DNA from: Diphasiastrum complanatum
Lineage: Eukaryota > Streptophyta > Lycopodiopsida > Lycopodiales > Lycopodiaceae
Reading direction: 5' to 3'
Assembly: GCA_029204225.1 (NCBI GenBank)
Contig: CM055113.1
Location: 33,257,011 to 33,321,010, forward strand
Length of the DNA: 64,000 nucleotides
Below the pieces are notes generated by a model. It was given only the letters and a program-made list of their open reading frames with translations. It did no database searches and was not told the origin of the DNA. This document shows positions 21,103 through 31,449 of the stretch, piece after piece. Every line of letters begins with the position of its first letter. Within the stretch, counting starts at the first letter, position 1. The translations under genes were made by a program, and so were the position numbers.

Positions 21103-22031
21103 GAGTCTTCCGTTGATGATAAATCTGAAATATGTTGGTAGATTGGTTTGTAATAGCATGAGCTCTGTTCTGATAAAATCAAGCTTCCAATGTTCTTCCA
21201 CCTCAACCATAGTAAAATATTCCTCATTGTAGATAATGCTTATTTCCATTCGGTTTGTGTGACCATTTAGTTCAAAGTCTTGATCCAGTGGTAGCCATGT
21301 AACTTCAATTCTCTTGTATCTCTAGTAGCTAAATGTGAGATTGAGCATTTGCTTTTCGATATGATAATGAAAGATCATTAAGGACTTTTTAATCCTGCAT
21401 TCTATGTCATTATTTGTTTTACTATCCCAGCCTTGATCCATGAGATCTGACAAAGTCTCATCTAATAAATCCTTGCAAACAAATAAAGTTGGTGTCCTAC
21501 AAACACTAGCACTCAAGAAAAAATCAGCAAATATATGTAATGAGATAAACCAACTTAAGTGAACAATTTTTGAGCCTGTGCTTATCTTCATAGCATTTCT
21601 AATATCAATTAGTAGCTTGCATCTGAAGGATTAAAAAACAATGCTGTCAGGAGTAGGTCACATATCACTTTGAAAACTAGGCAATGGAATTGCTTCGAGC
21701 TTGCCAAAACCTCCATCTATTTGTGGCGTATATAAATATTCATAAAAATAGATACCACATTCTGCAAGTTCCTTTGGACTTCTTCCTCTGTATTGCAGCT
21801 TTCCAACATCAGAGTGAATCACGTCTAATATTCCTAAAAGTGATTGTGCGGGCTCCCATTCACTTATGCATGATGGATATAAATCTGAAAGAAAATAAAT
21901 CATAATCTGAAGAGCATCAATAAAGGAAATCACCTATGATTGTTGTAGAGTGCATATGTTTTGATATACTTACAATTACATTTTTTATGATCATGAGGAT
22001 TGATATCATGTACTTTGATTTCTGAATGCAT
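21103..22031 (-). pseudogene. Protein X of element A, with C-terminal ubiquitin-like region
   Basis: Three minus-strand exons join in frame: 22031-21974 (starts MHSEIKVHD), 21884-21662 and 21622-21103, about 267 codons. One TAG at 21322-21324 interrupts it (LTFSY-stop-RYK, where the B copy has YRRYK). Exon 2 has SLLGILDVIHSDVGKLQYRG and GIYFYEYLY. The last 50 codons (MEISIIYNEEYFTMVEVE..., PTYFRFIINGRL) have the spacing of a beta-grasp ubiquitin-like fold: beta hairpin, helix, then Pro and hydrophobic-Asn-Gly. The next acceptor gives an almost immediate stop, so the protein ends there. It converges with the H3-fold gene. Confidence 0.55.
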
Positions 22032-22103
22032 ATATACATGTTGCACTATGTAAGGTATCTATTATCATAACGTGTCTCCGTATTATCATGATGTAGTAGT
22101 AGG

Positions 22104-22127
22104 TAATGGCCATTGGGAGGGCCATTA
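22104..22127. repeat. Perfect inverted repeat (hairpin 1)
   Basis: TAATGGCC, an 8-base loop, then GGCCATTA. It lies just outside element A's X gene and close to a similar hairpin at 22178. It is flanked by ATTATCATGA direct repeats at about 22082 and 22124. Confidence 0.75.
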
Positions 22128-22177
22128 TCATGAATAATTTGGGACTCGGCAACGGTGGTGAACCGGATTATTTTTGG

Positions 22178-22202
22178 TAATGGTCCGACCAATGGACCAT
22201 TA
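22178..22202. repeat. Perfect inverted repeat (hairpin 2)
   Basis: TAATGGTCC, a 7-base loop, then GGACCATTA. It is a variant of the hairpin at 22104. Together they could belong to the right terminal structure of element A or to a separate small element. Confidence 0.75.
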
Positions 22203-22259
22203 TTTCAAGTAATTAAGGATTCGGTTATTTCTCTATCTCCCTCACAGGCGCTCTTTATC

Positions 22260-22543
<284 letters not shown>

Positions 22544-22545
<2 letters not shown>

Positions 22546-23298
22546 GCACTCTCTTTCTCTCTCCTACTACGCTCTCCCTCTTCTCTCTCCTGCTCTCTTC
22601 GCTCTATCTCTATTGCATTCGCGATCTCTCTGGCTGCTGCGCTCTCTCTTACATTTGATAAAAAACGAAAATAAAAATATGGGGCCCCCAAAAAGGCAGC
22701 CGAAGCAATTACACATCTATAAACTACTTAGTAGGATATAGTATTGATGCATTCATTTTTTTTTAATACAAAGTTACGCCACTAGTGGGTTATTAATTGC
22801 TATTTTTTAACAATTTACTCAAAGATTTCAATGTTAATAATAGTCATCCTATAAATATAAAACAAATGAATTGATTGAGAAATACATTGAAATCCTATGA
22901 AAAATATTGAATAGGATTTTGCTACTGACAAGGGGAAAAAATTGTCTTGGGTACCAGCTTGGACCTATCAGAAACCAAAAAAGACTAATCAAGGCCAAGA
23001 AGACTCGTTAGTATCTCTGATATGGCTTAGGTCCCATCTTGCCTATAGAGTTTCAGATACAGACATATCCGATACAAAATGCTAAATATTCAGTGGAAAA
23101 AAGCATCCTCAATTGCTCGTAAAGGCTATAGAAGCTTGAATAATATCGACATCTAGCATTGTTGGAGATCACATGAAGGATACAGCTCCGAAAAAAGAAA
23201 AGAAACAGTTTGATAATGGGCAGAAAGAAGTTGAGTTGGAAGAAAGAAATTTGGTGTGTTCATATTACAGCAGACAAATGCATTGACGTAAAAAATAT
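22544..23298. other. Non-coding stretch, no gene seen
   Basis: CT-rich decay of the microsatellite until about 22650, then AT-rich sequence. No ORF or element was recognised. Confidence 0.5.
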
Positions 23299-23900
23299 AT
23301 TGGTTCCATAGTTGCAGCGAATCGCGACCCGCGAATCGCGACCCGCGAATCGCGATTCGTGACCCAGAATCGCAAAAAAAAAAATGTTTTTTTTTTTTTG
23401 GAAAAATAGCCTATCGCTGAAATTTTTTTAGGGGATCAATGGTCAAACCAGGGTTTTGCCTCTCATAAGTGCAGTAGATGAGGCACAAACAGATCTTATT
23501 TTCAATAGCTATCCGGTTGTCATTTGTTCTGGTTTTCAGTAAATGTTAATGCTACAGTGTGGACTATCAACTGTATGGATGATGATCACTTTTGCAATTG
23601 GTTCATTGGAGATGTGAGTGCAATGTACATACAGTTGGGGGCATAAATATTGGGCCCTTCTCGGCGCGCATGATTTGGCCTTCCAACTCCCCGAGTGAAA
23701 ACACACTTTTTGGTGTTTCGCACCCGAAACAGTCGGCAAACTACACAATCATAATCCCCTCAATCAGAGCTTTCATCTGATACCCATATTGCCTAAAAAA
23801 ATTTCAAAAAAAAAAAAATCCATTCTACAGGATTCTGGATAAATCCCAAATCACAAATCGGAATCGCGATTCTGAATAGCGCTTCAACTATGATTGGTTC
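23299..23900. mobile_element. hAT-type MITE with 8-bp target duplication
   Basis: The element spans 23307-23892 (586 bp). The left end is CATAGTTGCAGCG. The right end read on the other strand is CATAGTTGAAGCG, and both ends continue into AATCGCGATTC-type sequence. Both flanks carry the perfect 8-bp repeat ATTGGTTC (23299-23306 and 23893-23900), the target size made by hAT transposases. Inside the left terminus, GCGAATCGCGACCC is repeated. No transposase is encoded, so it is non-autonomous. The intact target duplication suggests a fairly recent insertion. Confidence 0.85.
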
Positions 23901-24758
23901 CTATATAGAAAATATATGAAAGCAACGAGTTCCTTTTCTCCTGATCTTCTGTTGACAACAAAAAGTAAATGATTAATAAAGGATGAGGCTCTTGTTCCAA
24001 GGGGATTGTCAGGAATTTGGTAAGTTAGTACTTAGGCGACCAGACAAAAAGCTTCAATATAATAAGTTAAAGATGAGTGCACGTGGTCACTGTCTACTAC
24101 AGCAACTACGAGCTAAACTGATAGAGAAAAATTAGCAAGGTTAGATGAGTAGATTATGCATGTTAAGCCACAGGTAATTCATTACAAGTCCAGTACGTAA
24201 TAATGGTGCGCTGATAATTCCGGCAGCTATGTATATTATGGAGGATGATCTGTATGCAGTATATGTCTGTGTACATAATTAGATTGCGTCTTTTCAAATG
24301 AAATAGAGAAAGAATTATAGTTCAACGTGCGTCTCATATTTGCTGCACTATCTTCTACTTGCGTGCATGTGTGCTTTGTCCATACAGGATATCATCAGAG
24401 ATCTCAAAATGCGCTGGATTAAGAAATTCTCAATAAGCCAGCAAGAAGCAAACAACAACCATGAACAGAAGGTCCAATATTCTTACACACTCAACCAAAA
24501 GAAGGGCAGGTAATTATGGAGATCACTCGACAGCACGATCACAATCAAACAGTAATACAAACTCATAATAATTATACTATCATAACAGCAACATGATTAC
24601 AATTAAGTAGTCTGCCGACACAAATTGATTACACCTAGGTGACCCAACAGCATCACACTAAGCATTACAGCATTCACTATATTATACTACGACAACAAAC
24701 TGCTTCGTCATTACTGCACAAACGACATACTGATCAGGATCATGCATGCCGATTTCAT
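23901..24758. other. Non-coding stretch, no gene seen
   Basis: No ORF, RNA gene or element recognised. It is the 3' flank of the hypothetical gene at 24759. Confidence 0.45.
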
Positions 24759-25178
24759 TTAAGAAGATGAGTACCACTGTCCACGCCCTTTACCACTCCC
24801 AGGGATAGTCGGGAGAGGGCGAGCTTCGATAAAAGCCAGCACGTTGTCATTCCAATCGAGGAAGCAAACGTAGGAATGGTTGGAATATTTTGAGTCGCAG
24901 CTATAGAACTCGAAGCTAACCGTGTTCTCGTATAGCTGCTCCAGGCCATTTTCGACCAGGAATAAATTGCCCACAATCATCTCTTCTCGAGGATCCATGC
25001 AAAACTTCTCCGCACTGCCTTGAAACACTTTGCCGCAGGGAACATCAATGTGAACATTGAATTCCAGCAAGCACCTACAGTTCTTCTTCACGTGTCCAGT
25101 GACAGAATACTGCAAATGTGTTTGCTTTATAGACCTCACAGCAGCCTCAAGGCGATCTGGGTCCATTTTGCCTTGCAT
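24759..25178 (-). CDS. Hypothetical protein, 139 aa
   Basis: An intact single-exon ORF begins MQGKMDPDRLEAAV, with an in-frame TAA shortly upstream that fixes this Met as the first usable start. It ends GKGRGQWYSSS and TAA. Internal stretches such as CRCLLEFNVHIDVPCGK and SYVCFLDWNDNVLAFIEA look like alternating beta strands of a small globular domain. There is no signal peptide or membrane segment. The GC content is higher than the surroundings and the frame has no decay, unlike the transposon relics. I do not recognise the family. It could be a genuine small plant gene or an exon of a larger one. Confidence 0.5.
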   Translation of the reverse strand: MQGKMDPDRLEAAVRSIKQTHLQYSVTGHVKKNCRCLLEFNVHIDVPCGKVFQGSAEKFCMDPREEMIVGNLFLVENGLEQLYENTVSFEFYSCDSKYSNHSYVCFLDWNDNVLAFIEARPLPTIPGSGKGRGQWYSSS

Positions 25179-25259
25179 GGCTTCACGAAAATCATGACAG
25201 AATCGTCTCTTTGCTTACAGCTTGGACTTGCTCCATGCCTGAAGGTTGAATGGGTTTGA

Positions 25260-25679
25260 GGGATGAGCTTCAACCGAGTACTGGCTGCTGCTGAGACTGG
25301 AGTGAGATTAACTACGCTTTTCTTATAGGAGTGGATATGATGCCACTGCTAGAAACCTTTTCTAGTTATCTTAAGAAAAAACCTACATTTTTTAAAGCTT
25401 CTTGGTTTTTTGAGGACTAATACTCATCTAGCGGTTTATACAATTATTAAAAATCGTCATAAATTTCATGATATCTATTTTTGATCATGAGATCATATAA
25501 TGCCGAGTCCATTCCTATACTTTGATAATTTTCTCGAGGATCATATTTCGGTGTGGCCATGTGATATCTTTCCACTACCATATATGTCACTGCCATGGGC
25601 ATATGATCGTATGTGTGACCATATGATCATATAATATGTAAGTGGCATGGCTAGGTGACTATTCTCACATGTTTGCTAA
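25260..25679. other. Non-coding stretch with palindromic ATATGATCATAT-type motifs
   Basis: No gene seen. Several short palindromic words built on TATGATCATA occur at about 25490-25640. Confidence 0.45.
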
Positions 25680-26065
25680 GATGGAATTAGATGATGGAAG
25701 AAACAAGATGCTAGATGAAGAAGAATAACCTTAAGAAAGATATTATGTTGGCACAAACTAGATGCTAGATGAAGAAAAATAAACTTTATATAGAATTAGA
25801 TGCTACATGAAAAAGAATAAACCTCAAGTAAAATTTATTGTTGGAAGAAACTAGATGCTAGATGAAGAAGAATAGACTTTAAGTAACGTAGATGATGGGT
25901 AAAGAAGCATAAACTTTAGACAAACTATGATGGAAAAATGTAGATGCTACATGAAGAAGAATAGACGCTAATTAGAATATTATGGTGGAGAAAGTAGATG
26001 CTAGTTCAAAATGAAACTTTACATACAAGATATTGTTGGAAGAAAGAATATGCTATATAAAGAAC
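25680..26065. repeat. Degenerate minisatellite (about 60-bp units)
   Basis: Around seven imperfect units share AGATGCTAGATGAAGAAGAA followed by TA(A/G)AC(T/C)TTA. Units vary in length and are diverged, so the array is old. No coding function is supported. Confidence 0.7.
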
Positions 26066-26153
26066 AAAAAGATTTTAACTAGGATAATTTAGAATGCTTT
26101 TTTTGGCTCTTTTTCCACACTCTCTAGCATTAGTCATGTTCCCGAACGATCAA

Positions 26154-26155
<2 letters not shown>

Positions 26156-26210
<55 letters not shown>

Positions 26211-26216
26211 ACGCGC

Positions 26217-26264
<48 letters not shown>
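26156..26264. repeat. (GT)n-(CG)-(GT)n compound microsatellite
   Basis: A GT run, a short CACGCGCGCG interruption at 26210-26219, and a second GT run ending at 26264. It abuts a CACTA-like terminus at 26266. Confidence 0.97.
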
Positions 26265-26265
<1 letters not shown>

Positions 26266-26680
26266 TACTACAAGAGGACGGGCGATTACCAAGGCTTTTT
26301 TTTAGCATTTCTTTAAAAGATAGTTTTTAAAATGAGTCGCGGGGGGAGCGGAATACTCGAGCCTCGGGTCCGGTGTTTGGCCTCGGTATAAGCCTACCAA
26401 ATTTCAACTTGTTTTTGAAACATTTATAGAGAGGGATATAAATTCACTAGAGGGCCTGGGAACATACATCGGAATACAGAAGCTAATTTGAGGGGTATAT
26501 CGAGGCTGGCATTGGTATATGCCTACCAAATTTGGACTTGTTTTTGAGACATTTATAAAGAGGGTCCAGGTGGCCAGGGGCATTCCATGACACTATGCTA
26601 ACCGAGGGTAATACCGAGACTGATGGAAAAAGGCCCCTCGATATAAACCACGGTATAAAACAGAATGTAAATGGATCTCA
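26266..26680. repeat. Degraded CACTA terminus and subterminal repeats
   Basis: TACTACAAGAGG at 26266 matches the CACTA terminus CACTACAAGA except for the first base. It is followed by repeated words of the type CCTCGGTATA, CCGAGG and ACCGAGAC in both orientations, and by two near-identical 45-bp segments (about 26385-26440 and 26510-26565) containing CCTACCAAATTT, then ACTTGTTTTTGA. This is the expected subterminal layout at the 3' end of the minus-strand TNP2 gene remnant next door. Confidence 0.55.
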
Positions 26681-26954
26681 CATTTGGAATTTGTTACCTA
26701 TCAACACATTGAATTCCATTTTCTATCAACATAATGGGTTGCCATATGTACAAGTGAATAAAGACATTTATGTATCCGAAAAAAAATGATGATCACAAAT
26801 TGTGTACTCACGTGCATCGACTACTTGTTCGATGGCAACTAGTCAATTAATAGAGTGTAATTGCATATGTGAGCAATATGATTGATATTACAATGAGTTG
26901 AGATACATCATATTATCTCACTTATTCATTTGGTGGTTCATCGTTATCATTTGT

Positions 26955-28392
26955 CACATCATCATGCGACAAATCTACCAAACCAAATGAGTCTATCTCT
27001 AATTCTACCCAAATATCTCCTATAGTTTCATAATTAATGAGCTGATCTTCAAAAGCTAATGGCAAGGGTGACAACGAGTGAGATCAAGTAGGTGTGTCAT
27101 GTGTCGTCGATCCATCCGATGATGATGCATCACGCTCAACATCATCATTAGCTTGTGAAGCTTGCACATGATCATCCTCCAAAAATGTGTCATCGAATCC
27201 GTCATCGCGATCTTATTCATGAGGTGCATCAGCTGGCAGTGCCATGTCCTCCACAACATCTCGAGGAACGACTTGAATCACGTACCACCATCTGGGATCA
27301 ACGATCAGGATAAAAGACCACCTGTAATTGATCGATGTTACCATAAACTTTGACTCGTAGTTAGTATCCATAGCTATGTTACAATTGATTGGGTATTACT
27401 ATACACAATATACACTTTTTGCAGTACATTGAAAATAGATTGATTGACAACAAAAGAGCATAGATATCTTGAAGACATACAATTGCATTGGGAGCATTGC
27501 AAATAACTTTGAACCATTTGACATCAAATATGAAAAAGCTAAATTGCCTAAGTCCAACTTCGAGGATTTCATTGATTGTCTCACAATAATCAAGTTGAGA
27601 AGAGAGTAAATTGGTGTCCGGTTGTGCTTGCTCGATTCTCTTGCATAAAATTTGCCATGACTCCACAATTGTATGTTTTAGGCTATTTTTGTCAATGCTC
27701 TCCATACAAAAGTGTTGTCCATGCATCACAGTAGATTGTATTTTTTGTATAGAATGAAATGGAACTAAATGTGTTAGGGATACAACAGACATGTACAAAA
27801 TTGCACGTAAAATTATTTTTGTTAGCATGTGAATGCTGATCATCATAGCTTACATGTAAATCACACCCCCTTGCATATTCCCGCTCTCTCTTTGTTACTT
27901 CCTGGTTGTTTGTCGAGGCTTCTCTAAGGGCCCCACACAACCAATCAAGTGTCATTTCCTTGGGTAGAAGGGCGAGGTCAGGTGGATATGGTTGTCTTCT
28001 ATGCCCTCTCCTGAAAGTGGCTCGAGCGGTTTGTCTATGAGCCTTGGCCTCTTCGTATAGCAAAATCCACTTTTGCATTTCCTTGCTATTAAGAATACAA
28101 AACCTATTACCTTCTCCCTGAAGGAATCACTCATTCTCATGATCGCTCATTTTCCTTGAACCTCCTTAACAACATGCTCATCATCCTTCTTATCCCAAAG
28201 ACGAGGAATAGAAGAATCGCTATGAGCAAGGAACTCTATGATGTAAATTATGTACTCTTGCACTAGCCATCCTTCCATCATGATACCCTCAGGCCTTTCT
28301 CTTTTTTTTGCGAAGCCTTTCAATGTTTTCATGAATAGTTCCAAGAAAAACATCCAACGGCTATGGACAGTGCCTGAATTAAAAAAATGCAT
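26955..28392 (-). pseudogene. CACTA TNP2-type transposase, C-terminal remnant
   Basis: Minus strand, 5' to 3': 28392-28147 has VHSRWMFFLELFMKTLKGF and RPEGIMMEGWLVQEY, the DUF4218 signature of TNP2 proteins. About 28140-27850 reads LLYEEAKAHRQTARA and EREYARGCDLHVS, fitting the linker and GPD/VxSY region. 27600-27480 reads CETINEILEVGLRQFSFF and DVKWFK, the DUF4216 signature. About 27350-27220 reads LQVVFYPD, then DPRWWYVIQVVPRDVVED, the usual C-terminus. An acidic tail follows. Several frameshifts and stops occur. The catalytic N-terminal half is absent, so the element is truncated on the 28.4-kb side. Confidence 0.75.
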
Positions 28393-28632
28393 TAATGTTA
28401 GTGAGAGAACATGCGAATTACCACAATAGCAATAGTCTAGGATGGACTAAGAATAGGCAATTGACGCAAGTATATGATGTGTCAAAATATTTTATTGGAT
28501 GTGGTTGTTGCTGATAGCACCATACAGTCACATTGTAGGTCTCACCTCTTTTATTCTTGTGTTAACTATTATGTTTGAATTATTATTATGTCATTGTAAT
28601 GGATAGTAATGTTGCATTAATGTCTGGTGCAG
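28393..28632. other. Junction between CACTA remnant and element B
   Basis: No coding sequence recognised. It ends in a GTGCAG splice acceptor used by the first recognised exon of X in element B. The left terminus of element B presumably lies here but was not identified. Confidence 0.35.
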
Positions 28633-29517
28633 ATGTCTTTCCTTCAAATAGCTTCGACTGGCAAAACGTGAAGTCCTTCACTGGAAAACTCTCCGTCATA
28701 CACGCCAAATATGGAGAACTAATATATGGTGGGTTGCATCCTCTGCCCTGATCAAAATGGGCATTTTCGTTTACGATCACATGTACGAAGTTCCAAAAAA
28801 AAACTTTGGCCAGGGCAAATTAGTACCAATCTCTGAGCCTACGACTGATTCTCGCGAGTGGCCATATGTTGACCAACTAACTATTGAATTAATGAAGAGA
28901 CAACTTCTCAAAGAGATTACTGGTAATATGAAGCCAACATTCGGATCCAAACGAGTCTACACTAGCATCTCTCTGCCGATCACCATATTTGTTGCCATAT
29001 TTAAGGCAGTCCCCTTTAGGAAAACAAACACGATGTGGGCCTGGAAAGCAATAGAATCATCATTGTTGGATAACATATTTGTCGCATGGGATTCAAAGGA
29101 AATGGAGCATAAAGGAGATTTAATAAAGTGTAAGCTCTCTTGTGAAACAATGACCATAAGATATCATATTTCACGTCAAACATGCTCCTTAAGTTTCATC
29201 TATAGGCGATATAAGTTTGGTCATGGCCGATGGGACCCTCTGGACGCGAAGACGAATCAGCAAGAAGTGGAGATATCCATACATTTGCCCCATGATGAAA
29301 TACGAGAAATTTATATCAATAAGGAGTGCAGCCTAGAAGATCTTCAACATATGCTTGGATTGACTTTTGCTGATGTGCCAGCAGATTTTGTCTTCACTCA
29401 TAATGGACAAAATGTAAGCCCCTAATTTCCATCAGATTTTTGAATTTTAAATAGTAATGTTGAATACACATAGAAGGATTATTACTTTTGTGTCTAATTT
29501 TGCAGATACGGAGATGA
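28633..29517 (+). pseudogene. Protein X of element B, ubiquitin-like C-terminus
   Basis: After a GTGCAG acceptor the frame reads FDWQNVKSFTGKLSVIHAKYG, matching SLLGILDVIHSDVGKL of the A copy. A frameshift near 28730 moves to the frame of GIFVYDHMYEVPKKNFGQGK, which stays open to 29413. The C-terminal part (VEISIHLPHDEIREIYINKE, SLEDLQHMLGL, PADFVFTHNGQN) has the pattern of a ubiquitin-like fold, clearer than in A. A GTAAGC donor at 29414 and a TTTGCAG acceptor lead to IRR and a stop at 29515-29517. The gene is tandem with, and upstream of, the H3-fold gene. Confidence 0.55.
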
Positions 29518-29924
29518 GCCGAAAAAGATCAGAAATGTGTTTCATTTTTACATACAGGGACATTAGGAGTCCAATGGGAATAAAATATTTTATGTAATGA
29601 AAAATAGAAAACACAATTAGTTGGTTGTGTTTTGAGTCTATTCTAATATATTTGGTTGTGTTTTGACTTTACTCTTGCGTTGTCACATTTTATATGCCTG
29701 TTAGTACATTTGTGGATGTCCAAGGTTGAGACTACTTGTTAGGGTTCTAATCCTTTAGTGATATGCATTTTATTAATATTACTGGTTTCCAATTAGGTTT
29801 CTTTGAAGGTGTCCGCTAACCGGCAATTAGGATCTTTACTCATGCGCCAAGACAAGAACATACTATATTTGAAAAAGAGGCCAAAACCTCTATAGGAGCA
29901 CTTACTAAAAATAGAGCCCTTCAC

Positions 29925-29932
29925 TATATAAG
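29925..29932 (+). promoter_or_regulatory. TATA box of the element B H3-fold gene
   Basis: TATATAAG lies within CACTATATAAGGGTG, about 120 bp upstream of the first candidate ATG (30047). A pyrimidine-rich CTCATTTCTCCACTTCATCC at the expected start-site distance (about 29955) supports it as a core promoter. Confidence 0.5.
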
Positions 29933-30046
29933 GGTGCTTGGGTCCTCATTTCTCCACTTCATCCCTCGAGTGTCAGAGTGTTAGTTTTCTGAGAAGGTAT
30001 GTTTTTCAACTTTCGTGTTCTCTTATACGTGTTCAAAGGCTAACCA

Positions 30047-31239
30047 ATGTCGGAGGAAATGGCATGGACGAAACAAACGACTAGAGATCCCAAAGTGACT
30101 GCATTGCTCCATCGGGATGCACTAGCCACCCTCGATGAGAGAGAGGCGGGGGAGCAGAAGTAGAAATAGAAGTCGCAGCCCAATAGCGACTCAGGATGAT
30201 CCGGCCACTCAACATGAAGCTGAGGAGGAAATGGTCCACACAGCAGCTGTACAGGAGCAGCAGCAGCAGCAAGAAGAGCAGCCGCATCAGCAGCAAGTAC
30301 AACAAAGCCCTTCCCTGACGACAACCGAACAGGAAGAAACAATGCAGTTTCTGGATCAGGAGCTTGCGACATTGGGTGAGTTGCCGGTTCTGTACGATGC
30401 TTTCTTCGACCCATTTCCAGCAGCAATGGGCATGGACACGGCGGATTTGAGTATATCGGGTGACACCACACCCACCGTGTCACCCCCAAGTCACGGCCTG
30501 ATGATGGGTCTGATGATGTTGTTGCTGGTGGGTGGTTCTGATGAGGGCACCCCGATGTCGCACACAACAAGGATGAAACAGAAGGCGACACACAGATGGT
30601 CTGGGAGAGGAGCACACAAGTGAAAGAGAAAGAATCCTAGGCTTTGCACCAAAGTGACAGAATCTTGCTGCTCAACACCCATCACCACTGCCCACACCGC
30701 CTCCACCACCTCCACCTCCACCTCCACCTCCACCTCCACCTCCACCTCCACCTCCACCACCTCCTCCTCCATCACCATCTCCACCACCACCACCTCCACC
30801 TCCGCCTCCACCTCCTCCACCTGCAACTTCTGCCACAGCTGGCCCAAGTAGGATCGTAGAGCATGGTAAGAGTAGGCCAGCCCCTCGTGCAGCACCTTGG
30901 GCTGGAAAGGAGCTCCGCAGGATGCAACCACCACCACCTCGACTACGTAGGAAGCGCATGATCGCAAAGTGGCTCCAAGATATGAGGAGGTATCAGAAGT
31001 CTGTGAAATTTCTGATACCTAGGGCCCCATTTGTGTGGCTTGTAAAAGAAATAATCGATGAATTTTCCTTGGGGAACAGAGTTACGGTAGATGTTGTGTC
31101 CGCGACACAAAAGTCTGCGAAAATGTACCTAACACAACTTTTTGAGGACTCATTTTTGTGTGCAGTACACGGAAAGAGAGTCACAATACTCCCGAAGGAT
31201 CTCCACCTAGCTAGAAGGCTAAGGAGAGAGCGCAATTAA
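30047..31239 (+). CDS. Histone H3-fold protein with RS/Q/Pro-rich tail (element B)
   Basis: The core (30922-31239) ends exactly like an H3: [29 protein letters not shown], a loop, [35 protein letters not shown] and a stop. LIPRAPF resembles CENH3, but loop 1 is of canonical H3 length by my count. In the same frame, back to 30658, lies a tail with a polyproline run coded by (CCACCT)n and a basic [10 protein letters not shown]. Upstream, 30135-30623 is open for 162 codons in another phase: [13 protein letters not shown], then poly-Q and acidic stretches. These could be earlier exon(s), with the splice unresolved (a GTGACAG acceptor at 30660 is possible). No protease-like region follows the H3 fold here, unlike in A. 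Only the C-terminal exon is confident. Confidence 0.6.
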
Positions 31240-31449
31240 AAATATCATGTACTGAGATTCTATTTATAATATACTGAAGACTGTGTTAAATATATTGAAA
31301 AATTTCAGGTTATGTGAATGCAAATTGTTGTGATTGAGTTTAATATTTGATTTCAGTACTATAAGTGAATGCAGTGATTTGAAAATTTTAGTACTATCTA
31401 TGTGAATGCAGTGATTTAAAATTTTCAGTACTATGTGAATAGTGGTTTC

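Larger units (their letters stand above)
13318..22031 (+). mobile_element. Element A: multi-gene DNA-transposon-like unit with an H3-fold gene
   Basis: Four divergent gene families lie together here: transposase (13891-16549 +), protein Y (18050-16677 -), H3-fold/C48-like protein (19027-20735 +) and protein X (22031-21103 -). Relatives of all four lie together again in element B (28633-34366), in the same order. A third copy of the left end (60799-61745) shares the start motif CATTAGAGGAGTT at 13318, so that is my best left boundary. I could not identify a right terminus, terminal inverted repeats or a target duplication. Every gene in A has at least one lesion or unresolved junction, so A is probably a relic. 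Confidence 0.6.

Noticed and set aside
22104..22202. CRISPR-like or rho-independent terminator hairpins
   Set aside because: This is a plant nuclear context with only two hairpins, no spacers and no T-run; better seen as inverted repeats at an element edge.
26094..26330. ORF with alternating Val/Cys
   Set aside because: Translation of the (GT)n tract, not a protein.
30491..30967. Minus-strand Val/Glu- and Gly-rich ORFs
   Set aside because: Antisense of the (CCACCT)n repeat that encodes polyproline in the H3-fold gene frame.
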